A stretch of 64,000 nucleotides of DNA from Malaya genurostris (Eukaryota; Arthropoda; Insecta; Diptera; Culicidae), in NCBI RefSeq assembly GCF_030247185.1, contig NC_080571.1:38188002-38252001 (forward strand), written 5' to 3'. The notes under the pieces were generated by a model, which made no database searches, was not told where the DNA came from, and was given only the letters and a program-made list of their open reading frames with translations. This document shows, piece by piece, positions 45,645-57,550 of this stretch; position 1 is the first letter of the stretch, and the number at the start of each line of letters is the position of its first letter. The position numbers were made by a program, and so were the translations under genes.

Positions 45645-47174
45645 TCTATATATATAAAAATGCAGAGATCATTCTTTGTAATCGCATCACGTAAGAACGG
45701 ATTGACGGATTTTCATGATTCTTTTTTTGTTTGATCAGTTTTATCCCCACCGGGTTCGAACATCAAAAAAATTTTAAAAAATCACCGGAAAAGTGAGAAA
45801 AATCCATAAAATTGTTTTGTATGGACAATGGAATTTTCCGTTGAAAAAGTCGTCTATGCTTGCTAGATCATAGAATTGTATAAGTGTTTGGCAGTCGAAG
45901 AAAAGAATACCACAAACGAATTTCCAGACATGACAGTCACGATCTTTTTTTGGCACACATATACGATCCTCCATGAAACTGGCACCAATGGTAATACATT
46001 GGTTGCACTGCTGAGTTCCCATCATACATTCATAATGCAAATGTCAAACCGTGAGAACCCTTTCGATTCGGTAGCTCATTTGTATATAGTGAGATTTTAT
46101 GGCACACTTTGGTTGAAATGATAACAATGCAACTAATCTCACGCTCCATCAAGCGGTGAGTGCGGGCATTTCAGAAGGTACCGGGAACGAACCACATTTT
46201 TCAAACATATTTATAAGCACGTACATGTCTTTATTATTTATCTTTGAGAATACTATATCGTTGTAAGAATCTTTTGACGCGCAATGAGTTGTTTTGTGTG
46301 AAGTTTTCACATGCATACTTGATTCATGTGATTCTTGGGTATCAAAATTATTGCTTACTAATACCGTTTTCGTTTATTGATCAGAGCAGCCCGAGAGCTG
46401 ACCCAGAGTCGTCCAAAACAACGTTTGTTTTAGCAACCTGAGGTCGCTCTAGATCGGACTCCAATCGCGTAGTTTCGCTCTGAAAATTTTTTCGGGTCGC
46501 ACCACGCATCCATACGAGTTTGCTTATTTTTTTCTTTTTTTATGAGTTGTTGTTTAGGGCGCGTACCACGTGTTCTTTTTACTCGGAGTCAGAGTCGCCC
46601 GCCTGTAGGTTCAAAAACGAAAACGGTATAAATGACTAGCGGAATGCACATGACTGTTCTAGAAATACTGCTGTAGGCAGGAGAAAAAGTTCTGATATCG
46701 TTCACCAGTTGATGGATTGTGTCTAATGAAGTCTGATGAATAATATTGGTCATTGTTAATCAATAAAAAGATTGTGCTTTAAAAGCGCTAAAGTCGAACT
46801 AAAAGATTTTCTTTGCATTTTGCTTTCGAATGATTTAGATTATACGAAGCGCACACACTAAGTGGCAATTAGATATCAATATTCAAGATGGATGGAGACT
46901 ATTTCATATTCTGAAAAGAATGTTCCAATTGATAAGATCGATATCAACTCGAAATGTGTGCGTCGTCTCTTCAAGCCAATAAAAGTTCCTTAGTACCTAA
47001 AAATATCCAATATATTTCTTTTTGAGCTAAAGCGAATGTATGCCGAATTCTGTTGATTGTAGGTTAAGTAATCTGAAAAACAATGGAGAAAAACGTTAAC
47101 CACAATTCTGCTGTCCGGAAACATAAATTCGAACAAATGATTCTGGGCGAGACGAAGTTCGACGGGTCAGCTAG
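45645..47174 (+). mobile_element. Non-autonomous Helitron
   Basis: Starts TCTATATATATAAAAATG immediately after A (45644) and ends ...CGACGGGTCAGCTAG immediately before T (47175): the 5'-TC, 3'-CTRR and A/T-insertion signature of Helitrons, with insect-typical terminal sequences. A small palindrome CGAAGTTCG lies just upstream of the 3' end. It is 1530 bp, and no Rep/helicase coding is seen. It inserted into ATAAT-rich microsatellite DNA and carries a nested CCGTTTTCG MITE. Confidence 0.82.
46364..46626. mobile_element. MITE with CCGTTTTCGTTT termini, nested in the Helitron
   Basis: CCGTTTTCGTTTATTGA at the left is matched inverted by TTCAAAAACGAAAACGG at the right. TA flanks lie at 46362-46363 and 46627-46628. 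The Helitron-related copy at 44.8 kb lacks it, giving an approximate empty site. It is 263 bp and non-coding, and richer in CG dinucleotides than its host element. Confidence 0.75.
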
Positions 47175-47460
47175 TATAATATAATATAACATAATATAAC
47201 ACAGCATAATATAATATAATATAATATAATATAATATAATATGATATAATATAATATAATATAATATAATATAATATAATATAATATAATATAATATAAT
47301 ATAATATAATATAATATAATATAATATAACATAATATAATATAATATAATATAATGTAATATAATATAATATAATATAATATAATATAATATAATATAAT
47401 ATAATATAATATAATATAATATAATGCAATGCAGTATAATACCATACAACATAATATAAC
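47175..47460. repeat. (ATAAT)n pentanucleotide array
   Basis: About 50 units of ATAAT with scattered ATAAC/ATGAT/GCAAT variants, starting directly at the Helitron 3' end. Shorter ATAAT tracts (45438-45485, 45618-45640) lie on the other side of the Helitron, so the array is the insertion target, expanded mainly on one side. The ILYYI pseudo-ORFs on the minus strand are artefacts. Confidence 0.92.
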
Positions 47461-47640
47461 CAGTGCTGTAGTTGCGGTTAGTCACAGTTAGTCAATGACT
47501 AACCAGTTCATGACACTGAAACTTCTCAGAAAATAAGACAATTGGTTTTCGGAAATTTAAATAATGACTGATTCAAGTAAACACGAAAGGTGCAAAAGTA
47601 ATTTAAAATTTTAAAAGAACGTGTTCATGGAGGTAGAATT

Positions 47641-48127
47641 CAAAGGGCGCTTATATACTTGATTCCAGGGCGCAGAGTAAAAGTATTTTGAAATACATTC
47701 AAAATTCCTACTGAGGGCGTAAATCATTATTTATTTTCAAACTAGATTAATAACTAGATCCAGGGCACAGAATCATGGTGAGGCCGTGGAACGCAGGGTG
47801 ATAGTATTTTTAAATACATTCAATACTCCTACTGAGGGCGCAAATCATAATTAATCTCCAAACTAGATGAATAACTTCATGTAAAGAAAATTTTTAAGGG
47901 CGCTTAAAGAATGATTCCAGGGCGCAGGGTGGTAATATTTTTAATACATTAAATACTCCTATTGAGGGCGCAAATCATTATTTATTTTCAAACTAGATAA
48001 AAAAATCTTGAAAAGAAAATTTGAAAGGGCGCCTAAAGAATGATTCCAGGGCGCAGGGTGATAATATTTTTGAATACATTAAATACTGCTACTGAGGGCG
48101 CAAATCATTATTTATTTTCAAACATAT
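47641..48127. repeat. Minisatellite, four ~130-bp units
   Basis: Units begin near 47641, 47760, 47896 and 48026. Each has 'AGGGCGC', 'TGATTCCAGGGCGCAG', 'AATACATT...ACTCCTACTGAGGGCGCA', and 'AATCATTATTTATTTTCAAA'. The second unit is the most diverged. The GGGCGC boxes stand out in otherwise AT-rich sequence. Confidence 0.85.
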
Positions 48128-49455
48128 ACATTGACGAAGACTACAAAATTAGATCGGGATTGGTATCTGTATTTTAATTATTACACCTTCGTGAAAGTGA
48201 AATGAGGTGACAGTGGACAGTAGAATTCAATGAAAGAAAGTGAAATTGGTTCTTAATGCTAATTCGAAATACATAAATGTGATGAATGCGCTCTAGCTGA
48301 TGCATACCCGATCAGATGCACATAACAAAATCATAACATAAATATATCAACAGTTGATCTGTATAACAATTTGTGTTATTTTGAGGTATTCAACGAATGA
48401 AAACAGTTGAAAGTTAAAACTTATGATAACAATATAATAACAAAATCAGTTATGATATTTTATTTTCATTTGCAAGACTCATGATGAAGTTCATTAATTG
48501 AAAAAATTACTTTTTCCGTTCCTTCATATCGAAATATAATGATCAGAATTTTAAAAAACTATAAGAAAAAATCAGATCACTAAATAAAAATTAATAAATA
48601 ATTAATAAAAAAAATCATCCAACAATTTTAGATTGCAACGATGCTAAAAGTTTGCTGTGATATAGTTTTTCTGTGTTAAATTTGCTATCTAATTTATTAC
48701 AACTATTGTTATAAATTTCTGCTTTCGGACCTCTGTAGTTATATCAAATTCAATAATAATTGTAATACAAACATTTCAGAATCTGTTACGATTTTGTTCT
48801 CGCTAGAGTTCGTTTTGTTATGATTCTTGTTATTTTAACAGCTTACCAGCCAAAAATATTTAAAAATTTGTTACAAAATATTTCTGAAATAAATTACTTC
48901 AGTTGTTATAATTCTGTTATTACCATCTGATCGGGTAGCTTTGCCTGCATGTTTCACTAATTTGTTCAGCATGGACTCAGGATGGAATAAAAAAAACATA
49001 TGGTTGGTGAACAGTAAATAATAAGTTTTAGTTACAGCGAGCGCATAAATGTTGTTCGGCACCACAAAGATGTTAAATTCTCATTCTGTTAAAGTTGACT
49101 CAACTGACCAAACAAGTTTGTTTATCTCGTAAATAACAACACTAGAATTTGAACATGTACTATAAAAATGCCCCAAAAAAAAATATTAATTTCAAAACAT
49201 TGTTATTAGATTCAAATATTTTAGGAGAGCTTACGAGTTATTATTAATTCGACACATAAAAGAAAACATATTACTGTTTTTCCGCATATAATTTGATGAT
49301 TCTTGAGCTTTATTCGATTAATTAAACAAAGTCCTGAATTTATTCAATAAATGTATTAAATTCATAATGAAATGCGAATAACTTAGAATCTTTGATAGTT
49401 CTTCAGTCGAAATGTAGTTTAAATTCGAATAAATTCATAATTTCAAAAAACAATT
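48128..49455. other. No recognisable gene
   Basis: Strongly AT-rich sequence with only short frames (up to 64 codons). 48165-48250 weakly resembles the arms of the foldback MITE at 20.1-20.4 kb. Confidence 0.5.
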
Positions 49456-49459
49456 TTAA

Positions 49460-50629
49460 CCCTTATGCACTCGAATGGGTACCCGGGTACCTTTTCGAAT
49501 TTCAAAATAAGAAATTTCTGAGTTAGGTTTAAACTAAGATTCTGCAATTCGGTCAATTCCAAGAACTAGTTGGACCATAACTTCTCATGCTTTGACTTTT
49601 CATTTTACAGTAAGGGGGGTCGAATGGGGGGGCTCAAATTTTTTTTATTACGTAAACACCCGAATGGGTACCCGGGTACCCACAAATAAAAATGCTTGTA
49701 ACTAAGGCAAATTCCATCCGATTTGAATTTTTTCAGTACGGGTAAATTCAGAAATTTATCCACTTTTCGATGGCCGTGTATATTGCTGTAGTAGGTTCTT
49801 CTGGTTCCCGTTAATCCGGATTTCCGTAGAATGTTCCGACACTTGTGTTTTCCACCATAAATGTCATTTACTAATTTGAAACTTTTCCAAACCAGCTATT
49901 TGAGAAAAGCCGTACCAAAATGAACCTTTTGTAGAAAAATGACGTCATCTAAAGGGTAGTTGGCCTATTCTGGACTTACTCTCATAGAACGAAAAAAAGG
50001 AAATATAAATGAGAACGAAACTGTTTGGGAAGTAACTTCGTGATGTTTCGAAATGTTTGTTGCCAGAATTAAAAATTGTATTGCGTGCTCCTCGCAATAG
50101 GCCTGAAGTACATAATAATTTTCAAACTGAAGATAAGAAAGTGAAGTATATAAGGGAACATACATAAAGTACGTCACGCGTTTAGGGGGGAGAGGTTTCA
50201 AAAATACGTGACAATACATGGTGAAAAGATTGAGAAATGCTCGACAAAGGGGGAAAGGAGTGGTAGAAAAATTCAAAATTTTATGTTACGTACATAACGG
50301 ATGCCCCCTGAAATATATAAACATAACAACTCAGCATAGCACTTGATTTCATATAGCAATTCTTAGATAAGATTACAAAAATACGTGAAATCCGTGTATA
50401 AATGCCTCGATGTCGGAACTCATTTAGGATATCCGGGTTCCTGGGAACCAGGAGCACCATGTCCATCTTTATGGGTACCAATCCCAAAGAGCTTAAGTTC
50501 CTGAATCCAACAGTGCTAAAATTACTTCAATCGGTTGAAAAATGCTCAACTTACAGCGATTTAAAAAAATGGGTACCCGGGTACCCATTCGGGTGGTTAA
50601 AGGTGTTTTTTTTTTCGAGTGCACAACGG
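49460..50629. mobile_element. TTAA-flanked TIR element with GGTACC palindromes
   Basis: TTAA flanks lie at 49456-49459 and 50630-50633. The termini CCCTTATGCACTCGAA and (reverse complement) CCGTTGTGCACTCGAA match at 14 of 16 positions. The subterminal palindrome GGGTACCCGGGTACC occurs near both ends (about 49479 and 50571) and once more at about 49666, each time next to CGAATGG/CCATTCG. No transposase frame is seen. The TTAA duplication suggests the piggyBac superfamily; the palindromes could be transposase- or host-factor-binding sites, which is inference. Confidence 0.78.
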
Positions 50630-50633
50630 TTAA

Positions 50634-51412
50634 ACCAAATATGAATTTAAGAGAGGAGGAAGTTCTCTGGGACACGATGCCAAGCATCTGCATATCAAAT
50701 CAAGTGTAACAATTGCAGCTGAGTGCATTTCACTAAACACTGTAATAGAAACGCTTCGTGCAGAAAAATCTAAAAAAATGCCAAATTCGTCAAAGACAAG
50801 TTCAAAAAAATTAAATTTTATCTTCAACTAATTGCATTGCGCCCCTGCGCCAAAGAAATTATGGCGCCCCATCAAAGAAGCTAGCGACTAACCAAAGCAA
50901 ATATAACAACAACAGCACTGAATATAACATAACAAAATATAATATATGAAATAATATGCTATGATATAATATATAACAGTTGATGTCGCAGTGTAAGTTA
51001 TGCTCTTCTTTCGTCGCAGTACTGCAGGAAATATAATATTTCTTTTTTTAATAATAATAATAATAATTATAATAATAGTAATAACAATAATAAAACTAAT
51101 AATAACAATATATAATACAATGTAATATAGTTCAATTCAGTGTACAATATACGTTGCAATATCCTATGATAAATATTGCACTTTAGGATGGGCTTCAAAC
51201 TACAAGCCATTTCGCACCCTCTCATTCTGCTACTAACGCAGAAGGCGATAGCATCCAGTCGACGCCGATCTATTGACCAAATGCCATCATAGACGTTCGG
51301 GGAGGCATGAGATAGGAACTTGTGAGGACTTCGTTATCTCACCATTAGACGACCTATGTAACTGTGGTCAGCATCCTTCTGCTAAAACCAAAACAATGAA
51401 GAAGAATGGCTA
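50634..51412. other. No recognisable gene; AAT microsatellite
   Basis: Contains ATATAAT-rich DNA (50920-50980) and an (AAT)n-like tract at about 51043-51110. 51185-51380 is less AT-rich; its phrase 'GCACCCTCTCATTCTGCTAC' resembles 41770-41800, suggesting a small dispersed repeat. No coding is seen. Confidence 0.5.
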
Positions 51413-51414
51413 AT

Positions 51415-51794
51415 AGTATGTTCACATTAGCGCTGATATCAAGTGATATACGGATATACTTGATATCCGATGGTATCATGTGCGATATCACTTGATATTC
51501 CATACAATTTGATGTCAACGCGTATCACCATTTTGTCATGATATCTTGGATATCATGTATGATATCATGACGAGTTGTCAAAAATCGTAGCTAGCAACAG
51601 TAATAATGGCATTGAACGCACTCATTGATGAACGTCATTATGAACGGTGTTCGGAGACCATTAAATGCAAGACTTCAGTTATCGATTGAATTGTAGGATA
51701 GAAAAGCAATATTATTGATCTTACTCCTAAGGGGAACATTCAATATGACAACTTGATAGTCAAACGATATCATTTCGATCATATCTCGGTTGAT
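51415..51794. mobile_element. Element X, partial copy at LINE insertion site
   Basis: Begins 'ATAGTATGTTCACATTAGCG' and follows the reverse complement of the 21.6-21.9 kb element X copy through 'CATTGAACGCACTCATT', 'TTCGGAGACC' and 'GATATCATTT'. A LINE has inserted at 51795 within or at the edge of this copy. The distal terminus is not visible beyond the LINE. Confidence 0.7.
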
Positions 51795-52323
51795 CATTGC
51801 CGTTTCAACCTTCCGAGCGAACGGACGTGATTTGGATTTACTGCGAAAGCATTGAAAACCAGTTGTGTGTGTGTGTGTGATAAAGTGGTCGGACGATCGA
51901 AACGATATTGTGTGATAGACAATAGTGCTTTTTCCTCTGAGAGGTTTTTTTCGCATTATATAATAGAACAGTGCCTTATTGTGAGCGGTGGATCGAAACG
52001 GTACCGTTAGCCGGTTATTGTTTCGGCGATCAAGGCCAAGTGTGAGGATTATAAACAAGCGGCCATTGTGTGAGGATTATAAATAAGTGTGCCTTTTCCT
52101 CTCGGAGGTTTTTTGCACACCATCAAAGCGGCGATACGCCGATCGACGAAGTCCAGCTTGGTGTCCCCCGTTGGATCTTAGTTAAGTACCTTTACGTCGT
52201 TTATTTTAATTTCTTTATTTGACCATTATATTTCCCCCCGAATCATTTGTTTTTGCGCGGAAGTAGTTCCGCTATGCCTATTTTAAATCCTGCCCCCCCC
52301 CCCCCACCGCTCCCGATGTTCAA

Positions 52324-53628
52324 ATGGAGACTTCCCTTGTCAGTAAAAAGTCCCGCATAAAGAGCTATCCTGATGGGCTCGCACTACCGGCCGGGCCTTA
52401 CGCGGTCTATTTCCGGACCAAATCAAAGGAAAAAAAACTGAATATTTTAAAAATATCGCGGGACCTGAATTCGCGATATAATAACATAAAAAGTATAGAT
52501 AGAATACGGCCAGACAAGCTCAGGGTCCTGTTTACCAGCTCTAAACAGGCTAATGAGCTTGTTCAAAAGGATCCCTTTACGCAGGAGTACCGCGTCTACG
52601 TGCCCGCTCGCGAAGTAGAAATCGACGGTGTGGTCACCGATGCGAGTTTGACTTGCGAGGATATTCTTAAGTACGGGGCGGGTTGTTTTAAAGACCCCTC
52701 ACTTAAGAATGTCAAGATACTGGATTGCAAGCGACTGCATTCAGTATCGATCGCAGGGGATGGAACAAAGTCTTATCCCCAATCAGACTCTTATCGTGTG
52801 ACCTTCGCCGGCACTGCTTTGCCCAACTACATCCTCTTGGACCGGGTTCGTTTGCCTGTTCGTTTATTTGTACCCCGGATAATGAATTGTACCAATTGCA
52901 AACAACTGGGGCATACAGCTACCCATTGCAGCAATAAGCCACGTTGTGCTAACTGTGGGGAAGCTCATGCGGACGGCTCTTGCGGTAAGGATGCTGAAAA
53001 GTGTCTCTACTGTAAGGAGGGTCCACATGACCTCTCTGATTGTCCCGCTTACAAACTGCGAGGTGATCGAATGAAGCGTTCCCTAAAGGAGCACTCCAAG
53101 CGTTCCTTCGCAGAGATGCTTAAAAGTGCCACCCCTCCTAAACAGACAACGAATCCATATGCCTGCTTGTCGACTGACGAGAGCGATTCTGACGACCCTT
53201 TGGAAGGTCCATCTTCAGCGGTCCCTCATAGCTGTAGGAAAAGAATGAATAAATCTTCTCATAAGCTACCTAGTAAGGGTTCGAAGGTGTCTTCCGAAGG
53301 GCTTCGAAAAGTTACAGCTAACGGGAATCGGGAAAAATCACCGAAACAAAAAGCTCCTGGTCTCGGAAAACTCAATTCCGAGATGGAATTCCCACCACTT
53401 CCAGGGACTACAAAATCCCCAAGCGTCCCTAAAAATCCACCAGAGAACCAACTAGGTGCAGGACTTATCAAGTTTTCTGATGTTGTGGACTGGATTTTTA
53501 CAACTTTCAATATTTCAGACCCTCTTAGAAGCATTTTAAATGCTTTCATGCCTACAGTAAAAACATATTTGAAGCAGTTGACTGCAAATTGGCCCCTTCT
53601 TTCAGCGATTGTATCTTTCGATGGCTAA
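52324..53628 (+). CDS. LINE ORF1, gag-like RNA-binding protein
   Basis: An open 434-codon frame. Residues 15-130 form a basic, RRM-like N-terminal part (PAGPYAVYFRTKSKEKK onward). Three zinc knuckles follow at about residues 189-240: CTNCKQLGHTATHC, CANCGEAHADGSC and CLYCKEGPHDLSDC. The C-terminal half is Ser/Lys/Pro-rich with an acidic DESDSDD patch. In this family the protein coats the LINE RNA and accompanies it to the target. The frame has no lesions, unlike ORF2. Its stop overlaps the ORF2 start (ATGGCTAA, 53621-53628), implying coupled termination and reinitiation. The start chosen is the first ATG after the poly-C leader. Confidence 0.9.
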   Translation: METSLVSKKSRIKSYPDGLALPAGPYAVYFRTKSKEKKLNILKISRDLNSRYNNIKSIDRIRPDKLRVLFTSSKQANELVQKDPFTQEYRVYVPAREVEIDGVVTDASLTCEDILKYGAGCFKDPSLKNVKILDCKRLHSVSIAGDGTKSYPQSDSYRVTFAGTALPNYILLDRVRLPVRLFVPRIMNCTNCKQLGHTATHCSNKPRCANCGEAHADGSCGKDAEKCLYCKEGPHDLSDCPAYKLRGDRMKRSLKEHSKRSFAEMLKSATPPKQTTNPYACLSTDESDSDDPLEGPSSAVPHSCRKRMNKSSHKLPSKGSKVSSEGLRKVTANGNREKSPKQKAPGLGKLNSEMEFPPLPGTTKSPSVPKNPPENQLGAGLIKFSDVVDWIFTTFNISDPLRSILNAFMPTVKTYLKQLTANWPLLSAIVSFDG

Positions 53629-56600
53629 ATTATCCACCGAGGTCACGGATCTAATCACTGTTTTACAGTGGAATTGTAGAAGTATTATCCCAAAAATAGA
53701 TTCATTTAAATTTCTAGTAAATAATCTGAAATGTGACGCATTTGCATTGTGCGAAACTTGGTTAACTTCTGAAATACCTTTAAACTCCCACGATTTTAAC
53801 ATTATTCGCCTGGATCGAGATGATCCCTACGGAGGAGTACTTTTAAGGATCAAAAAGTGCTATTCTTTTTATCGAATTAACCTCCCCTCGATATCAGGTA
53901 TTGAAACTGTCGCATGTCATGTTACAATCAAAGGCAAGGATCTTTGCATTGCTTCAATCTATATTCCCCCAAGAGCCTCGGTTGGGCATCGGTGGCTCAG
54001 TGATATCATTGAGCTCCTTCCCGCACCGACGTTGGTTTTAGGAGACTTTAACTCACACGGTACGGGATGGGGCTGTCTTCACGATGATAACAGATCAGCT
54101 TTGATCCATGATATCTGCGATAACTTCAATATGACAATATTGAATACGGGAGAAATGACACGGATTCCTGCACCACCAGCAAGACCAAGTGCGCTGGATT
54201 TATCCCTATGCTCGACATCGCTACGGTTGGATTGCACATGGGAGGTAATTCCTGATCCCCACGGTAGCGATCATCTACCGATCGTAATATCAATCACCAG
54301 CGGCTCAAAACCATCGAAGACAATCAATGTTTCGTACGACCTCACACGAAATATTGATTGGAATAGCTATGCGACCTCGATATCTGAGAAACTTGAAAGA
54401 ACTCAACAACTTCCTCCGGAGGAAGAGTACACGTTTTTGGCTGGCTTGATTCTCGACACCGCGACTCAAGCTCAGACGAAACGTGTACCCGGCGCGAAAA
54501 CTAACATCCGTCCTCCCAACCCGTGGTGGGACAAAGAGTGCACAAATTTAAACGCGGAGAGAGCCTCCGCGTATAAAATATTCAGAAAAAATGGAACACC
54601 TGATAATTACCGGAATTACGCGGCGTTAGACGTTAAAACTAAGAACTTGAAAGAAACGCGGTTACTGGCGTCAGTTTATAGACGGCTTAACGAAAGAAAC
54701 ATCTATGAGCACTCTTTGGAACACAGCCCGACGAATGCGCAATCATAACACCACGAATGAAAGCGAGAAATATTCCAACCGCTGGATATTCGATTTCGCT
54801 AAAAAAGTATGCCCAGACTCTGTACCGGAACAGAAGATCACCCGCGCCGCGACACCAAACACAAACGAAACACCGTTTTCGATGGTAGAGCTCTCACTTG
54901 CACTCTTGTCATGTAACAATAAAGCCCCGGGATTAGACAGAATAAAATTCAACTTGTTGAAAAATCTGCCTGACCCCGCCAAAAGGCGCTTGTTGAGTTT
55001 ATTCAATAAGTTCCTTGAGGGCAACATTGTTCCACATGACTGGAGACAAGTGAAAGTGATCGCCATTCAAAAACCAGGAAAATCAGCCACCGATCACAAT
55101 TCGTATCGGCCGATTGCTATGCTTTCCTGTATCCGGAAATTGTTCGAAAAAATGATTCTCTTCCGTCTAGACAATTGGGTCGAAACTAATGGCTTACTTT
55201 CAGATACACAATTTGGTTTCCGCAGAGGCAAAGGAACGAACGATTGTTTGGCGTTGCTCTCAACCGAAATTCAAATGGCATTTGCTCGTAAGGAACAAAT
55301 GGCGTCAGTTTTCCTAGACATCAAGGGGGCTTTTGACTCAGTTTCCATAAACATCCTATCTGAGAAGCTGCATCAGCATGGTCTTTCGCCAGTTTTGAAC
55401 AACTTTTTACATAATCTATTGTCTGAGAAACATATGTATTTCGCGCATGGTGATTTGTCGACAATACGATTCAGTTACATGGGTCTTCCTCAGGGCTCAT
55501 GCTTAAGCCCCCTTTTATACAATTTTTACGTAAACGACATCGATAAATGTATCAACACATCTTGCACGCTAAGACTACTTGCCGATGACAGCGTTGTGTC
55601 TATTATAGGACCCAAAGCTAGCGATCTCCAAGGGCCGTTACAAGATACTCTTGCCAACTTATCCACATGGGCTCTTCAAATGGGTATCGAGTTCTCTACG
55701 GAGAAAACTGAGCTGGTTGTATTTTCAAGGAAGCGAGAACCAGCACAACTACAGCTTCAACTAGGGGGTGAAAACATAGCTCAGGTCTTCACATTTAAAT
55801 ATCTCGGGGTCTGGTTCGACTCCAAAGGCACATGGGGATGTCACATTAGGTATATGAAACGAAAATGCCAACAAAGAATCAACTTTCTTCGTACAATAAC
55901 CGGATCGTGGTGGGGTGCCCACCCAGGAGACCTGATCAGGCTGTACCAAACAACGATATTGTCCGTGATGGAATACGGATGCTTTTGCTTCCGATCCGCG
56001 GTGAACACTCATTTCATCAAGCTGGAAAGAATTCAGTATCGTTGTTTGCGTATTGCCTTAGGTTGCATGCAGTCGACTCATACGATGAGTTTTGAAGTGT
56101 TGGCGGGCGTCTTACCGTTGAAAAACCGGTTCGTGTAGCTCCAAATATTTTTTATAACAAATTTAGAACAGTCAACTGTGAAAAGGTGTTTTACACTGAC
56201 GGGTCAAACATCAACAGGTCCAGAGGCTTCGGCATCTTCAATCAAAACATCACCGCTTCTTACAAACTCAGTAATCCGGCTTCAGTTTACGTCGCAGAAT
56301 TAGCTGCTATTCAGTACACTCTTGAGATCATTGAAACCTTGCCCAAAGACCATTACTTCATTGTCACGGACAGTCTAAGCTCAATAGAAGCTCTCCGGAC
56401 AATGAAGCCAGGAAAGTATCCCCCATATTTCCTGGGGAAAATACGGGAACATTTGAGAACTTTATCTGAACGGTCTTATTTAATATCGTTAGTCTGGGTC
56501 CCTTCGCATTGTTCCATTCCGGGCAATGAAAAGGCAGACTCGTTGGCTAAGGTGGGCGCATTGGAAGGTGATATTTATGAAAGACCAATTTGCTTCAATG

Positions 56601-57037
56601 AATTTTTCAGTATCTCTCGTCAGAAAACTCTCGAAAGCTGGCAAACTTCATGGAGCAATGGCGAACTGGGACGATGGCTACACTCCATTATCCCTAAGGT
56701 ATCGACGAAAACTTGGTTCAAGGGGATGAACGTGAGTCGTGATTTCATTCGCGTTATGTCACGGCTCATGTCAAATCACTATACATTCAACGCACATCTC
56801 CGGCGTATCGGGATCGTGGAGAACGGGCTCTGCACCTGTGGCGACGGTTATCAGGACATCGAGCATGTCGTGTGGTCGTGCGTAGAGTATCGCGACGCCA
56901 GGTCGAAGCTACTGGAATCCCTCAGGGCCCGAGGTAGACCGCCTGAAGTTCCGGTTCGGGATGTGTTGGCGAGTCGGGATAGCTCATATATGCTTCTGAT
57001 ATACGAGTTTCTCAAACACATTAATATACAAGTGTAA
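53621..57037 (+). pseudogene. LINE ORF2: endonuclease, reverse transcriptase, RNase H (broken)
   Basis: The start is ATG 53621, overlapping ORF1. The endonuclease domain shows QWNCRS, ETWL (Glu about 45), GDFNSH (Asp about 142), LDLSL and GSDHLP (about 216). The reverse transcriptase shows YRPIAML, FLDIKGAFDSV, GLPQGSCLSPLLYN and LLADDSVVS, a Leu-Ala-Asp-Asp variant of the YADD box. RNase H shows FYTDGS, AELAAI, VTDSLS and WVPSHCS with all four catalytic positions, followed by a CTCG...HVVWSC zinc-type motif. Lesions: a one-base frameshift near 54700 between endonuclease and RT, and a deletion with frame change at about 56125-56138 that removes the RT C-terminal region before RNase H. It cannot produce one polyprotein. 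Confidence 0.92.
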
Positions 57038-57550
57038 TCTGTTACATCTGGCTTAGAAAGTTCCTCCTATTTATCGACGTTGTTTCAACTGTGGCTAAAA
57101 ATAATCTTCACCTGCAGGTGAATGAAATACAATCACTCTCATGAAATATTCAATTCACCGGCCACTGCCGATCACCAGCTGAAGGCTGGATCTGCCAAAG
57201 TCAACCATTGCGACCCAAATATGACATTACTCAATGATACAACCCTAGTTTTAAGTTAGTCGTAAATTAAAATTAGTAAAAGCCCTTGGCATCTTAGAGC
57301 TTAAGCAGTGTGCCTTAAACATTATATTCTTGAATAAAAAAAAATATCTCGGTTGATTTTTCATTAGGGCGTATAAGCAAGTGACAGTTTCTCTTTAATC
57401 ACTCTCTCTTGCGATTATTGTGATGTGATTTAAAAGATTACCATGAGGACATCATTTGCTTCCGCAATTCTGAGATTTTTGATTAGGGAAAATTTTAAAC
57501 CTACTTGTATTGTGTAATGGGGAAAAGAAACTTATATACTAACTTACTAA

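Larger units (their letters stand above)
51795..57343 (+). mobile_element. I-group-like LINE (RNase H-bearing), near full length
   Basis: A 5549-bp element with a perfect 14-bp target duplication ATATCTCGGTTGAT at 51781-51794 and 57344-57357 and a short poly-A end (57336-57343). A ~530-bp 5' leader includes a run of 13 C at 52293-52305 shortly before ORF1. It encodes a gag-like ORF1 and an ORF2 with apurinic endonuclease, reverse transcriptase and RNase H. The intact target duplication and the leader show that it is not 5'-truncated, but ORF2 is damaged. RNase H plus three zinc knuckles fits the I/Loa group rather than jockey; the exact clade is uncertain. Confidence 0.92.

Noticed and set aside
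45645..47174. Autonomous Helitron
   Set aside because: Ends are Helitron-like, but no Rep or helicase reading frame exists in the interior.
47064..47485. ILYYI-rich membrane-like frames
   Set aside because: Translation of the ATAAT microsatellite.
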